From: Streptomyces jeddahensis
Lineage (GTDB): Bacteria; Actinomycetota; Actinomycetes; Streptomycetales; Streptomycetaceae
Length of the DNA stretch: 64,000 nucleotides
Reading direction: 5' to 3'
Assembly (NCBI RefSeq): GCF_001642995.1
Contig: NZ_LOHS01000076.1
Location: 1 to 64,000 of the forward strand
The translations under genes and the position numbers were made by a program. Under the pieces are notes generated by a model. The model worked only from the letters and a program-made list of their open reading frames with translations. It was not told the origin of the DNA and did not search any database. This document shows, piece after piece, positions 1-7,695 of the stretch (position 1 is the first letter of the stretch; each line of letters begins with the position of its first letter).

Positions 1-667
1 GCGGCGTCGACGGCGGCGGCGCGGGGACGGGATGGAGACGTACGACATCGGCACCGGCACCGGCACCGGCGTAGGTGACGGGATGGAGACTCATGGCAGC
101 GGTACCGGCACCGGTACCGGCATAGGTATCGGCATCGGCGTGGCCATCGACTGGGCCGGGTGGGTCTGCCGTTCGGCGGCCGGGCGGGACGTGGACGACG
201 CCGACGTGACCACCGAGGGCGGCGACGATGCGGGAGACGGCGTCGGCGACAACTTCGGCTCGCAGCTCGTGCGCGGGAATGCGTACGTCGATGCGCTCCC
301 CGCCGAGGGCGGCGCTGTGCCCGTACCGGAGCCCTTGGGTGAGGACGTCACGTACGAGCGCGGCGTCGGCTCCGTCGAGGGTGAAGTTGAGGAACCCGGG
401 CCCGGTGATCTCGACACCGGCGATCCCGGGCGCGCCGTGCAGCCGGTCCCGCAGAATCCGCTCCCGCAGGATCTCGGCGACCTGGCGCGGCGCCGCGCCG
501 GCGGCACCGGCGAGCTGCAGGGCGACGTTACTGGCGTAGTCCCCGCGCCCGCCCGGCCTGGGCCGTTCGATCACGACCCGTGCGGGCACGGCCACGCTCA
601 GCTCCCCGTCATCCACAGCACGACGCACTGCGCGCAGCACGGTACGGGACAGCTCGACGGGGGTCAC
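1..667 (-). CDS. nrtL: ArgS-related anticodon-binding protein NrtL, N-terminal part (runs off left edge)
   Basis: The reading frame begins at a GTG (667-665) and stays open to base 1, so about 222 residues are present and the C-terminus is outside the window. The first 100 residues match the Add1/N-terminal domain of arginyl-tRNA synthetase (GDYASNVALQLAG, then GPGFLNFTL), a domain that contacts the tRNA. No HIGH or KMSKS catalytic motif is seen in the visible part, which fits the ArgS-related non-synthetase family of Streptomyces. After about residue 150 the chain becomes a low-complexity Ala/Gly/Thr linker with a duplicated stretch. Nothing better than a weak ribosome site precedes the GTG. 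It is transcribed in the same direction as the response regulator upstream. Function beyond tRNA or RNA binding is not established. Confidence 0.8.
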   Translation of the reverse strand, partial: MTPVELSRTVLRAVRRAVDDGELSVAVPARVVIERPRPGGRGDYASNVALQLAGAAGAAPRQVAEILRERILRDRLHGAPGIAGVEITGPGFLNFTLDGADAALVRDVLTQGLRYGHSAALGGERIDVRIPAHELRAEVVADAVSRIVAALGGHVGVVHVPPGRRTADPPGPVDGHADADTYAGTGAGTAAMSLHPVTYAGAGAGADVVRLHPVPAPPPSTP

Positions 668-787
668 GGGGACAAGCGTATGGGAGGAGGGGGGTGGGTA
701 GGCGAGTTGGTTTCGGAGGTTCCGGATGGTGGACCGTGGCCGGAGAGCCGATCCGGGAGGGATTCGGGATCCGGGATCCGAGTCGAG

Positions 788-940
788 CGCCGGTGCGCCT
801 AGAAGGCGGGGCGCCGGTGTGCCCAGTCAGCCGGGCACTGCTGCGCCCAGAAGGGCGAGGGAGGCCGGGCACCGGTGTGCCCAGAAGGGCGAGGGAGGCC
901 GGGCCCCGGTGTGCCAGAAGGCTAGGCGCCGCTGTGCCCT
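788..940. repeat. 34-bp tandem repeats with GGGCAC-CGGT-GTGCCC hairpins
   Basis: Two copies of a 34-bp unit (847-880 and 881-914) differ at one position and are flanked by degraded copies on both sides. Each unit contains an inverted repeat GGGCAC/GTGCCC around a CGGT loop. The array fills the gap between the response regulator and nrtL, which are both transcribed leftward, so it would lie in the leader of nrtL and could act as an attenuator or partial terminator. That role is inference. Confidence 0.7.
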
Positions 941-1452
941 GCACGCTGGGCTTCAGCGCCGACACTGGATCCGGCCTCGACCTCCGCGTCCACCTCCGCC
1001 TCCGCCTCCGTATCCACATCCGTGCCGGACTCGGCTTCGGAGCCGCGGCCACCACGCCACTCCCGCTCCCGCTCCCGCTCCCGCTCCATCAACTGCCGGA
1101 CGGTCTGTACGAGTTCGGCGGGCTCGAAGGGCTTGGCGAGGAAGGCGTCCACGCCGATATCGAGCCCGTTCTCCACCTCGTATTGCGTACAGGCACTGAC
1201 GATCACAAGGGGCAGATCGCGCGTATGAGGCTCGGCACGCAGCCGCGCGGCGGTGCGCAGTCCATCGAGGCGAGGCATGACGACATCCAGCGTGACGACG
1301 TCGGGGCGGACCTGCTGGACGACGTCGAGACACTCGGCACCGTCGGCCGCGGTCACGACCTCGAAGCCCTCCAGCTCGAGGTTGACCCTGATCAACTGCC
1401 GGATGACCTTGTTGTCATCGACAACAAGCACCCGACCCGACGCGCCTGGCAC
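922..1452 (-). CDS. Stand-alone CheY-like response regulator
   Basis: A 176-residue protein consisting of one receiver domain. The acidic pocket is VLVVDDN (Asp12, Asp13), the phospho-acceptor is Asp56 in TLDVVMP, and the conserved lysine is Lys107 in LAKPFEP. After residue 120 there is a tail of alternating Glu/Arg followed by an acidic, low-complexity stretch, with no DNA-binding output domain. It therefore probably signals by protein-protein contact. The start chosen is GTG 1452 because the receiver fold begins immediately after it; the frame extends further upstream without family resemblance. No histidine kinase gene is adjacent. It lies between tRNA-Arg and nrtL, on the strand of nrtL. 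Confidence 0.85.
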   Translation of the reverse strand: MPGASGRVLVVDDNKVIRQLIRVNLELEGFEVVTAADGAECLDVVQQVRPDVVTLDVVMPRLDGLRTAARLRAEPHTRDLPLVIVSACTQYEVENGLDIGVDAFLAKPFEPAELVQTVRQLMEREREREREWRGGRGSEAESGTDVDTEAEAEVDAEVEAGSSVGAEAQRAGHSGA

Positions 1453-1706
1453 ACATCGAGGGTAGGTCCGCCCACACCACCGCGTCCGGGTTTTCCCGAC
1501 TTCCGCCCCTTGCGGGGAAAGGGCCGTACGTGTGGCCGTCAACACTGTGTGTGACGAATCCATGACGCACCAGGACGAACCGCGAATCCACCGCGCCACG
1601 CGTGCGCCCCCCGCGCCCGCTCCACACTCGAAGGAAATACCTGTTCATGAGGACCCCCCGAGAACTGGTAGGGTTCTACCCGTCGCTGCCACACAGCGAC
1701 CGACAC

Positions 1707-1778
1707 GCCCCCGTAGCTCAGGGGATAGAGCAACGGCCTCCGGAGCCGTGTGCGCAGGTTCGAATCCTGCCGGGGGCA
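1707..1778 (+). tRNA. tRNA-Arg (anticodon CCG)
   Basis: A complete cloverleaf can be drawn: acceptor GCCCCCG/CGGGGGC, D arm GCUC/GAGC, anticodon stem ACGGC/GCCGU with loop CUCCGGA (anticodon CCG), a 4-nt variable loop, and T arm GCAGG/CCUGC with loop UUCGAAU. The discriminator base is A1778; only CC of the CCA end follows. The 3' half from the anticodon loop is the integration core of the adjacent AICE, and the gene remains intact after integration because the element restores the same 3' sequence. Confidence 0.95.
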
Positions 1779-1779
1779 C
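1737..1779 (+). other. attL: attL core of the AICE (43 bp, within tRNA-Arg)
   Basis: The 43 bases from the anticodon loop to just past the discriminator of tRNA-Arg(CCG) recur without mismatch at 20960-21002. The flanking bases differ on both sides (g/c on the left, c/t on the right), so these are the exact limits of the repeat. The integrase gene lies close to this end. Confidence 0.92.
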
Positions 1780-1796
1780 CCTGTATGAGGTGCCCA

Positions 1797-1836
1797 AAGA
1801 CCCCGTCACCAGCGGAAACGCTGAGGCCGGGGTCTT
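1797..1836 (+). terminator. Hairpin terminator downstream of tRNA-Arg
   Basis: AAGACCCCG (1797-1805) pairs with CGGGGTCTT (1828-1836); the loop holds a second small hairpin CAGCG-GAAA-CGCTG. It begins 19 bases after the tRNA. Because it lies inside the element, it was probably brought in by the AICE to replace the chromosomal tRNA terminator. Confidence 0.75.
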
Positions 1837-1884
1837 CGTGTATGTGCAGGCGTATGCCGCTCGGAGCGGCCGTATGTCGGCGTC

Positions 1885-1905
1885 CGTGGACGAGCTGTGG
1901 ACGGG
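1885..1905 (+). other. Probable integrase arm-type site, left end
   Basis: The stretch contains two GTGGAC hexamers with an 11-bp period (1886 and 1897). Nearly the same 21-mer is found in the same orientation at 20879-20899 near the other end (about 17 of 20 positions agree). In the excised circle the two would flank the att core, as arm sites of a tyrosine recombinase do. Binding is inferred. Confidence 0.5.
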
Positions 1906-2084
1906 ATCTTGGAGCATTCCCGCAGGTGGACTCCTTAGAGTCGAGCAGAGCTGCTGCTCAATCTCATCGTCCCGCTCTTGGACCCTATGCCGTGGGTGGG
2001 GAGCATGAAAATGACTGAGGGCTGTGGCGCCGTCTTCAGTCGCTGCCTGCGGCGGACAGAGAAACAGACGAGTTGGGGGATCTC

Positions 2085-2594
2085 GTGGATGTGACCACGC
2101 TTGCCGTCGCACTCATTAGCGTCGGAGGAACACTGGGCGGGACCCTGGGTGGAGCAGTTCTCAGCCAGCGCGCCAGCCGGGCCCAAGCGGCGGAGCAAAA
2201 CCAGCGTGCCGACCGTCAACGAGAGCAGGAACGCGATGAGCAAGCGCTGCAGGCCAAGCGTGATCTCTATGCCCGTCTGAACACCGCAGCTCGCGCTTAC
2301 CGGGTCGCCGCCCGAGACGCCGTCCAAGCAGCCGAACGCGGTGAAAGCGTCGACCCGGCACCCCTCGACGCCGCCAAGGAGGCCTGGGCCGACCAGTACT
2401 CCCAGGGGCAGATGGCACTCGCGAAGGACATCCTGCAAATAGCCTCGGCGCTCAACAGGTCACTCGGAGTCGGGTACTCAGTCGTCAAGCAGTTGCCGAG
2501 CAGTTCCGACTTCAGCGACGCGTACTCGCGGGCAAAGGCATGGTTCAGCGGCCCGCTGTCCGATGGCGTGTACCTGCTGCGCTCTGCGACATGA
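2085..2594 (+). CDS. Membrane-anchored coiled-coil protein, probably frameshifted near its C-terminus
   Basis: Unrecognised family. From GTG 2085 (GGGGGA ribosome site at 2075-2080) the protein has one hydrophobic, Gly-rich segment (about residues 4-28) followed by a long, charged, helix-prone region rich in Arg, Gln and Glu. The frame stops at 2594. The other frame continues without stop to TGA 2722-2724 and encodes a plausible C-terminus starting RHDLGVEVEPHFEQTRMQML, so a single-base indel around 2580-2592 seems to have shortened the protein by about 44 residues; a sequencing error is the alternative. It is the first gene inside attL, convergent with the integrase. A similar architecture is found at 22846. 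Confidence 0.6.
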   Translation: MDVTTLAVALISVGGTLGGTLGGAVLSQRASRAQAAEQNQRADRQREQERDEQALQAKRDLYARLNTAARAYRVAARDAVQAAERGESVDPAPLDAAKEAWADQYSQGQMALAKDILQIASALNRSLGVGYSVVKQLPSSSDFSDAYSRAKAWFSGPLSDGVYLLRSAT

Positions 2595-2741
2595 CCTCGG
2601 CGTCGAGGTCGAGCCCCATTTCGAGCAAACCCGTATGCAGATGCTCGCCGAACTCGACAGCGCGCGGATCAACCTGGAGCGCCTACTCGCCGCAGAACGA
2701 TCCCAGGCCGCCGGATCTATTTGACGGGCAGCACAAACGAC

Positions 2742-2771
2742 GAGGCCCCTGGACGCCATGCCAGGGGCCTC
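2742..2771. terminator. Bidirectional terminator between the coiled-coil gene and int
   Basis: A perfect 11-bp stem, GAGGCCCCTGG (2742-2752) with CCAGGGGCCTC (2761-2771), and an 8-base loop. It sits between the convergent 2085 gene and the integrase stop at 2789. Confidence 0.85.
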
Positions 2772-2788
2772 GGATGTGGGCAGTGGTG

Positions 2789-4162
2789 TCACTCGTACTC
2801 GCGTAGCAGGTCCTCGATGCGGCGGTTGGCGACCTCTTGGCGCCCGTCGAGACACTTCGCGTAGCGGGTCAGTAGGACCTCGACGCTGTTGCCGGCACGT
2901 TCGGCTACCTCGGTCGGATCGACACCCGCGTTGAGCCAGGTCGAGAGCGCCGAGTGCCGAAGGTCGTACGGCCGACTTGCGAGCGGCGAGGCAGCCGCGG
3001 CCGGCGGCAGCGCGAGGACCCGGGCCTCCTGCCACACGCGGTAGTAGGTCGAGGACGGGACCACGGCGCCTTTCTCGGTGAAGAAGAGCCGGCCGTCGTC
3101 GGCCGTGCCGAAGGTGTCGAGGTGTTCCCGGAACGCGGCGACGAGCTGGGGCGGAATGGGCACGCGCCGGACGTCCTCGCTCGGCCGGTTCTTGAGCCCC
3201 CGGTCATCGTGGGTCTCCCCCGAGTCGGTCCACTGCTTGCCAGCCGAGGGCCGGGTCCTGTGGAGCAGAGCCGAGCCCCACCCCGTCTTGGGGAGGACAA
3301 GGTCAGTCTCCGCCAGGCCGACCGCTTCAGCGGGCCGGAGGCCACCGAAGTACATCGCGGCGAACAGGCCGACCAGGCGCCGGCCACGAGCCCGCCGGTA
3401 GCCTCCGACGTAAGAGACGGCAGCCAGTAGGTTCCGGGCCTGCTCAGGGTTCGCCACGACGCGCGGGTCCACCTGATTGGAGACCTTGGGTTTCTGCCAC
3501 CGGACAGCCGAAATGGGATTCTCGCGGAACTCCCCAAGGTCAACCGCATAGTTCGCAGCATTGACGAGTGTGCGTCGCTTACGCCGCACGGTTTCCGCAG
3601 CCGCCGCCGTGCCGTCGAGCTTGAGTTTCAACGAGTCGAGCACGGCGCGGGCCGTGGCCGGCTCCGCCAGGTCGGCGAGCGGACGGGAAGCCTTGGCGAC
3701 CCAATGCAGCGTATTCCGGGCCTCGTCCGGCACTTCCCGATGGTCGGGGCCGGGGAGGACGAAAGCCCAGTTCCGCAGGGCTTTACGGATCACGTCATCA
3801 GACGGCCGTCCCGGACGCTCGTCGAGGAGCGCCACCGTAACGCTGGTCAGTGATTCGTTGATCGCATCCCGCGTATTGGGGGCAGCGTGCGGCCATTTCA
3901 TAGCGAGGTACTTCAGTGCGAAGTCGTACCACGAAAGCGTGGCTTTCTGCTGCTCCATCGAACCCGGGAGTCCCGACTCCGTGTCGAACTCTTCGCCCTC
4001 GCGCATGGCCCGCATGAGCTTGGCGCGGTAGTGCTCGGCGAGCGCCTTGGTCCGGAAGGTCTCGGAGAAGACGTTCCCGGCCACATACCAGCGGACGCCA
4101 TAAGAGGGCGTCTTGGTGTCCCTCTTACGGACACCCCAGACCTTCACGTCGAGCGACTTCAC
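2789..4162 (-). CDS. int: Tyrosine recombinase/integrase of the AICE
   Basis: A 457-residue site-specific recombinase that would integrate and excise the element at tRNA-Arg. The catalytic domain shows box I arginine in GGLRPAEAVGL, box II in RPYDLRHSALSTWL (the usual first His is Tyr, as often in actinobacterial integrases), and the nucleophile Tyr in LLTRYAKCL near the C-terminus. The N-terminal part contains the AP2-like arm-binding and SAM-like core-binding regions. GTG 4162 was chosen because it overlaps the xis stop in GTGA, giving translational coupling. It is the last gene of the leftward element operon and lies next to attL, the normal place for int in pSAM2-type elements. No truncation is seen. 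Confidence 0.93.
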   Translation of the reverse strand: MKSLDVKVWGVRKRDTKTPSYGVRWYVAGNVFSETFRTKALAEHYRAKLMRAMREGEEFDTESGLPGSMEQQKATLSWYDFALKYLAMKWPHAAPNTRDAINESLTSVTVALLDERPGRPSDDVIRKALRNWAFVLPGPDHREVPDEARNTLHWVAKASRPLADLAEPATARAVLDSLKLKLDGTAAAAETVRRKRRTLVNAANYAVDLGEFRENPISAVRWQKPKVSNQVDPRVVANPEQARNLLAAVSYVGGYRRARGRRLVGLFAAMYFGGLRPAEAVGLAETDLVLPKTGWGSALLHRTRPSAGKQWTDSGETHDDRGLKNRPSEDVRRVPIPPQLVAAFREHLDTFGTADDGRLFFTEKGAVVPSSTYYRVWQEARVLALPPAAAASPLASRPYDLRHSALSTWLNAGVDPTEVAERAGNSVEVLLTRYAKCLDGRQEVANRRIEDLLREYE

Positions 4163-4344
4163 GCAGCCGCCTCCAACTGCCGCAGCCACGTCCGGAAGTC
4201 GCTCCGCCACACCCGCAGTTCACCATTCGGGAGCTTGAACGCGGCAGGTCCCTGCCCCAGCTCGCGCCATCGATAGAACGTACGCCGGGAAACGCCGCCG
4301 AGCTCGGCGAGGATCTGCGGCACGGTCATCAGCTCGTCATTCAC
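4159..4344 (-). CDS. xis: Excisionase, MerR/HTH_17-type DNA-binding protein
   Basis: A 61-residue protein with a winged-helix motif: MTVPQILAELGGVSRRTFYR, then a recognition wing ending FKLPNGELRVWRSDFRTWL. This is the standard AICE excisionase, which bends att DNA and directs Int toward excision. GTG 4344 is preceded by a strong GGGAGGAG ribosome site and starts one base after the rep stop; its own stop overlaps the int start. The order rep-xis-int with overlapping ends strongly supports co-translation of replication and excision functions. Confidence 0.88.
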   Translation of the reverse strand: MNDELMTVPQILAELGGVSRRTFYRWRELGQGPAAFKLPNGELRVWRSDFRTWLRQLEAAA

Positions 4345-4345
4345 G

Positions 4346-5722
4346 TCAGTCTCCTCCCAGGGCGGCGAGTTCTTCGCGGGCGGTCTCTCGGTTGGTCTGA
4401 ATGTCGCGAGCGATGGACGCCGCGAGGGCAGATTCGCCGGGCGTATGGCCGTGTCCGGCGTACTGCCAGTCGGCGAGTACGAGCACGGTGTCCGGCTCGC
4501 GGTCGACGAGGCCGAGGGCTTCGCGCTCCTGCTCGGCGCGAAAGTCTGCGCGGGCCTGCCGAAGGGCGCCGAGCGTGGTCGAGTAGCGGCGGGACTTGGA
4601 CGAGAAGTGGCCACGGAAGCCGAGCATGTGCGCCCAGGCCCACAGACGGCGGTCCGGGTAGAGCGGATCAAGGGTTTTGCAGGCTTCGATGAGGCGCCGG
4701 GCGTGGTCGGGGACGCCGTGGCGGTCGAGTTCGGCGAGTTCGCCGATGCGCCGGTCTAATGTGCCGGTGTTCTCAGCGGCCTTGGTCGCGTACTTGGCGA
4801 CGTACGAGGCCACGGCCTGTTCGGTGATGTCGGAGCCGTCCCCGAAAGCCTTCACCGGCCGGACGTCGAGCTGCCGGCCCCAGCGGAAGGTACGGGCCGG
4901 TTGATCGCCGGATGCCGGGACGCTCACGCTGCTGTACGAGTGCGCAGCGGCAGCGCGGATGGCGTCGGTAAGGAGCGCGACCGAGGCCCACGACGGTGGT
5001 GGGGACTCGGGTCCCTCCGGACCGTCGAGGCGGATCACGGCGTGGAAGTGGATGGCGCCCCGCTTCTGGAACTCGGCGACCTTTCCGTAGGAGATTCGGC
5101 ATGTCTCGGCGAGTTCGCGTTGTGTCAGCCCGGCGCGGGCGCAGATCTCGCGGCGAAGCCGATTGACGAAGCGGTGCCACAGGTCGCTCGCATGGTTGTT
5201 GAACAGGACAGCGCCCGCGTAGTCGTAGGAGGCAGGGTCGAGGGCGGTGCCGAGGGCCGAGTCATCTGTGGCGTGACGGGCACCACAGCGGCACGTGCCG
5301 TTGTCGGGCCGGTTGTGGACGGGGCCGAACGAGGGTGCGGTGAGGGTGGCGAAGACCCGCGGGTGGTCGCGGACGGTGTTCGGGATGTCCTTGTCCGGAT
5401 CTCCGGCTAGGCCCGCGCGGATCAGGTGGTAGGTGTCTCCGGCGTATGTCCAGGCGCAGGCGGGGCAGCGCGAGGCACGTCGGTTGCCGCAGGCAACACG
5501 GAGGCGCCCCCCAGGCTCGGACGCGGTGGTGTAGTGGTGCAGGGTCTCACCGGTCACCTTGTCCTTATGGAGCGTCCAGCCCATGAGGTGGATGGGGTTG
5601 GCGCAGCCGCCGGTGCGGCGGATCTGGTCTTGCCAGCGGTCGAAGCCCGGAGACCCGGCCACCCGGAGGAGGTCCCCCAGGCTGATCGGGTCCAGGCCAG
5701 CGAAGGTCGCGGAGTCGGTCAT
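4346..5722 (-). CDS. repSA: RepSA-type rolling-circle replication initiator
   Basis: A 458-residue protein of the pSAM2 RepSA family, which nicks the double-strand origin so that the excised element replicates. A zinc-finger-like region CGNRRASRCPACAW lies near residues 78-91. The HUH metal motif is HFH at 224-226 in AIHFHAVIRLDG, and the nicking tyrosine is in YVAKYATK at 307-314. Length agrees with the family. ATG 5722 overlaps the stop of the preceding gene (ATGA). The presence of rep together with xis and int marks the element as an AICE rather than a simple genomic island. Confidence 0.92.
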   Translation of the reverse strand: MTDSATFAGLDPISLGDLLRVAGSPGFDRWQDQIRRTGGCANPIHLMGWTLHKDKVTGETLHHYTTASEPGGRLRVACGNRRASRCPACAWTYAGDTYHLIRAGLAGDPDKDIPNTVRDHPRVFATLTAPSFGPVHNRPDNGTCRCGARHATDDSALGTALDPASYDYAGAVLFNNHASDLWHRFVNRLRREICARAGLTQRELAETCRISYGKVAEFQKRGAIHFHAVIRLDGPEGPESPPPSWASVALLTDAIRAAAAHSYSSVSVPASGDQPARTFRWGRQLDVRPVKAFGDGSDITEQAVASYVAKYATKAAENTGTLDRRIGELAELDRHGVPDHARRLIEACKTLDPLYPDRRLWAWAHMLGFRGHFSSKSRRYSTTLGALRQARADFRAEQEREALGLVDREPDTVLVLADWQYAGHGHTPGESALAASIARDIQTNRETAREELAALGGD

Positions 5723-5964
5723 GCAATCACCTCTGGCAGAGCTGTCATGCTGTCCAGCTCGCCGGCGGCCTCACTGGCGGCAGTGGCGAGGGCGCGCAGG
5801 ACTTCAGCGGTGCCCGGGATGGCGATGAGCGCGATCTCTACCGAGCCGCCGCCGATGCGCAGGGTCACGAAGCGGCCCCCGCTGTCGGCGCCCATGTCCG
5901 GGAAGCAAGCGACGCGGGTGCGGGTGTCGGGTTCAAGGTGCGCGGTGATCGTGAGGTCGTTCAT
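5719..5964 (-). CDS. Small AICE protein of unknown function
   Basis: An 81-residue hypothetical protein. It contains a short beta-rich stretch (GGRFVTLRIGGGSVEIALIAI) followed by an amphipathic helix (TAEVLRALATAASEAAGEL). Start and stop are both in ATGA overlaps, with the zinc-ribbon gene upstream and rep downstream, so it is made from the same message as Rep. Proteins of this kind commonly precede rep in Streptomyces AICEs, and I know of no assigned role. The start at ATG 5964 is fixed by the overlap; an in-frame extension upstream has no family character. Confidence 0.7.
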   Translation of the reverse strand: MNDLTITAHLEPDTRTRVACFPDMGADSGGRFVTLRIGGGSVEIALIAIPGTAEVLRALATAASEAAGELDSMTALPEVIA

Positions 5965-6149
5965 GCCCGGCCCCCGGTGAGGGTGGCCGTGCGGGCAGGG
6001 AGGGTGCCGGTGCCGTGGCAGTCGCGGCAATGGACCGTGATGGTGCGCAGGTGGCCGCGGGAGTCGCGGCCGCCGAGGGAGATGGCGGCCGAGGCGAAGC
6101 CGTCGCAGGCCGGGCAGATGCGGGGCGTGGGTCGGGTGCGGTCGGTCAT
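5961..6149 (-). CDS. Small zinc-ribbon protein
   Basis: A 62-residue protein with two DnaJ-like cysteine pairs, ICPACDGF at the N-terminal third and HCRDCHGTG at the middle, which would bind one zinc ion. No catalytic residues. It overlaps the next gene by ATGA. A second protein with the same CxxCxGxG layout is at 7696. Such small zinc ribbons are frequent in Streptomyces conjugative elements; a role in DNA or protein binding is plausible but unproven. Confidence 0.72.
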   Translation of the reverse strand: MTDRTRPTPRICPACDGFASAAISLGGRDSRGHLRTITVHCRDCHGTGTLPARTATLTGGRA

Positions 6150-6240
6150 GATGGTGCTTCCTTCCGGATCTGTGGTTCGGACAGGGGCACGGCTCCCGGA
6201 GCGGACGACACTTGGCGGTAGAGGCCGCTCCGGGGGCCGG

Positions 6241-6558
6241 TCAGCGGCGCTTCGCCTCGGAGGCGAGCAGCGAGCGGACGACGAGCGCGCACACGGCGAC
6301 CGATGCCGCGGTGACGGCTACCGCCAGGAGCATCGAGACCAGGACGGCGCCGACGACCAGGACCACGGCGGTGCCGCCGCCGATGACGGCGACCAGGGCG
6401 CCGGGGGTCAGCTGGATCGTGGGCCGGGACGGCGCGGGCACGACCGGAGCGGGCGCCGCGGTCGGGGTCTGCTCGACAGCCGCAGTCGGTTCGACCAGGG
6501 CGGGCGGGGTGACGAGGCCAGTCGGCGTGGGGTTGGTCGGGATCTTCGGGCGGAGCAT
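6241..6558 (-). CDS. spdD: SpdD-like spread protein
   Basis: A 105-residue membrane protein. The N-terminal half is Pro/Thr-rich and probably cytoplasmic or extended (residues 1-55). The C-terminal half has two closely spaced hydrophobic segments (ALVAVIGGGTAVVLVVGAVL, then a second Ala/Val-rich one) before a basic end SEAKRR. This matches SpdD-type proteins that promote intramycelial spread (pock formation) after conjugal transfer. The ATG at 6558 follows GGGAGAA, whereas the longer frame upstream has no comparable site. It lies in the spd cluster between zinc-ribbon and small membrane genes. Confidence 0.75.
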   Translation of the reverse strand: MLRPKIPTNPTPTGLVTPPALVEPTAAVEQTPTAAPAPVVPAPSRPTIQLTPGALVAVIGGGTAVVLVVGAVLVSMLLAVAVTAASVAVCALVVRSLLASEAKRR

Positions 6559-6581
6559 GGCGGTTCTCCCTTCACAGTCGG

Positions 6582-6737
6582 TTACTTGACGGCGGTGTCG
6601 ATGACAGGCGCGAGCAGGCTGTCGGCGAGGAGGTAGCCGCCGAGCAGGAGCACGGCGACGAGCCACCAGGGCGGGCGGATGAGCTTGATGCCGAGGTAGC
6701 CGACGACGAGCAAGGCGAGCCAGAGCGGGACGTCCAT
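6582..6737 (-). CDS. Two-segment small membrane protein of the spread cluster
   Basis: A 51-residue protein encoded between spdD and the mobile element transfer gene. It begins MDVPLWLALLVVGYLGIKLI, continues with RPPWWLVAVLLLGGYLLADS, and ends in DTAVK, so two transmembrane helices are joined by a short Arg-Pro-Pro turn. An AGGAGG site lies 7 bases before the ATG. Codon use is typical of the element. Likely an accessory spread protein; function inferred from position only. Confidence 0.75.
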   Translation of the reverse strand: MDVPLWLALLVVGYLGIKLIRPPWWLVAVLLLGGYLLADSLLAPVIDTAVK

Positions 6738-6749
6738 GGCGGTGGCCTC

Positions 6750-6941
6750 CTAGAGGGCCTTGCAGCGGTGGGTACGGGCGGCAAGCTGGGCGGCGGAGGA
6801 GCTGGAGAAGTCGGCGGACCAGCCGCAGCGGTCAGCGGTGCACACGGCGGCATGCTTGGTGCGGCCGTTGCGGTCACGGTGGGTGCCGATCTGCACCGGG
6901 CCGATCCGCATCACGGAGTGGAAGAAGTCACGGGCAGGCAT
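6750..6941 (-). CDS. Mobile element transfer protein (small Spd-type)
   Basis: A 63-residue soluble protein starting MPARDFFHSVMRIGPVQIGT, with two cysteines in CTADRCGW and a C-terminal helix (AAQLAARTHRC). This sequence is characteristic of a conserved small protein in pSAM2-like elements usually called mobile element transfer protein. GAGGAGAAC precedes the ATG. It is in the leftward traB-spd message. Its biochemical role is not known. Confidence 0.75.
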   Translation of the reverse strand: MPARDFFHSVMRIGPVQIGTHRDRNGRTKHAAVCTADRCGWSADFSSSSAAQLAARTHRCKAL

Positions 6942-6962
6942 GAGGGGGGTTCTCCTCTCAGG

Positions 6963-7619
6963 TCAGGTGAGTTGGGCAGCGATGGCGTCCGCGAGGTGAG
7001 GCGGGACACCGAGTCGAGCGCGCAGGGTGTCGACGTCGATCCGAGAGCCGGTGCGGGCGTGGTGGTCGTCGGCGACCTTGCGGGCATGGGCGACCAGCGC
7101 GGCTGGGACGGGAGGCAATGGAGTCGGGTCGGCGGCTGGAAGGGCCGGGGCTTGGTCGCCAGAGGCCACCGGCGCGGCCGGCTCCGAGGCGGGGTTCTGC
7201 TCGACGTGTTCAGGTGCGGGAACAGGAGCTGCGGGCTCCGGCGGAACCGGCACCCCGTCCCTGGCTGTGTGGGCAAGGAGGGTGCCGCCGAGGAAGGCGA
7301 GGGCGGGCCATCCGGCGACGCCGAAGCGCAGCCAGGCCGGAGGGTGGGCGAGGTCGAGGAATCCGGCGGTGGCGACGTTGGCGCCGAGCGAGGCGAACAG
7401 GGCGATCAGGAACCAGCACCAGGCCAGCCGGGACGGGCCATCGCTGCGGAGCCGACGCCAGGCGGCCACCAAGAGCAGGTCGACGCTAATAGGGTAGGCC
7501 CAGGCCTTCCAGCCGGATTGCCCGGCCGCGGCGGCGAGGTCGTGCAGGTGGGCGAAGGACAGGGCACCGGCAATCACGGCCTGTACGAGGACGGCGTCCG
7601 GGCGGATCGAGCGGTTCAT
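6963..7619 (-). CDS. spdB: SpdB-like DUF2637 membrane spread protein
   Basis: A 218-residue protein with a DUF2637-type membrane domain in the first half (four hydrophobic segments including AWAYPISVDLLLVAAWRRLR and LAWCWFLIALFASLGANVAT), a Pro/Ala-rich linker and a C-terminal helical domain ending IDVDTLRARLGVPPHLADAI that looks like a winged helix. Related proteins of Streptomyces plasmids are required for spread of the element along the mycelium and interact with TraB. ATG 7619 sits 8 bases after GGAGG; an in-frame GTG at 7628 overlaps that site and is unlikely to be used. Confidence 0.8.
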   Translation of the reverse strand: MNRSIRPDAVLVQAVIAGALSFAHLHDLAAAAGQSGWKAWAYPISVDLLLVAAWRRLRSDGPSRLAWCWFLIALFASLGANVATAGFLDLAHPPAWLRFGVAGWPALAFLGGTLLAHTARDGVPVPPEPAAPVPAPEHVEQNPASEPAAPVASGDQAPALPAADPTPLPPVPAALVAHARKVADDHHARTGSRIDVDTLRARLGVPPHLADAIAAQLT

Positions 7620-7695
7620 GGTCTTCACCTCCTTTGCGGGGTGGAGGCCGGGACGGGGCGGGACGTGAACGCCGGCCGCCCGGTCCCGGCGGTTT

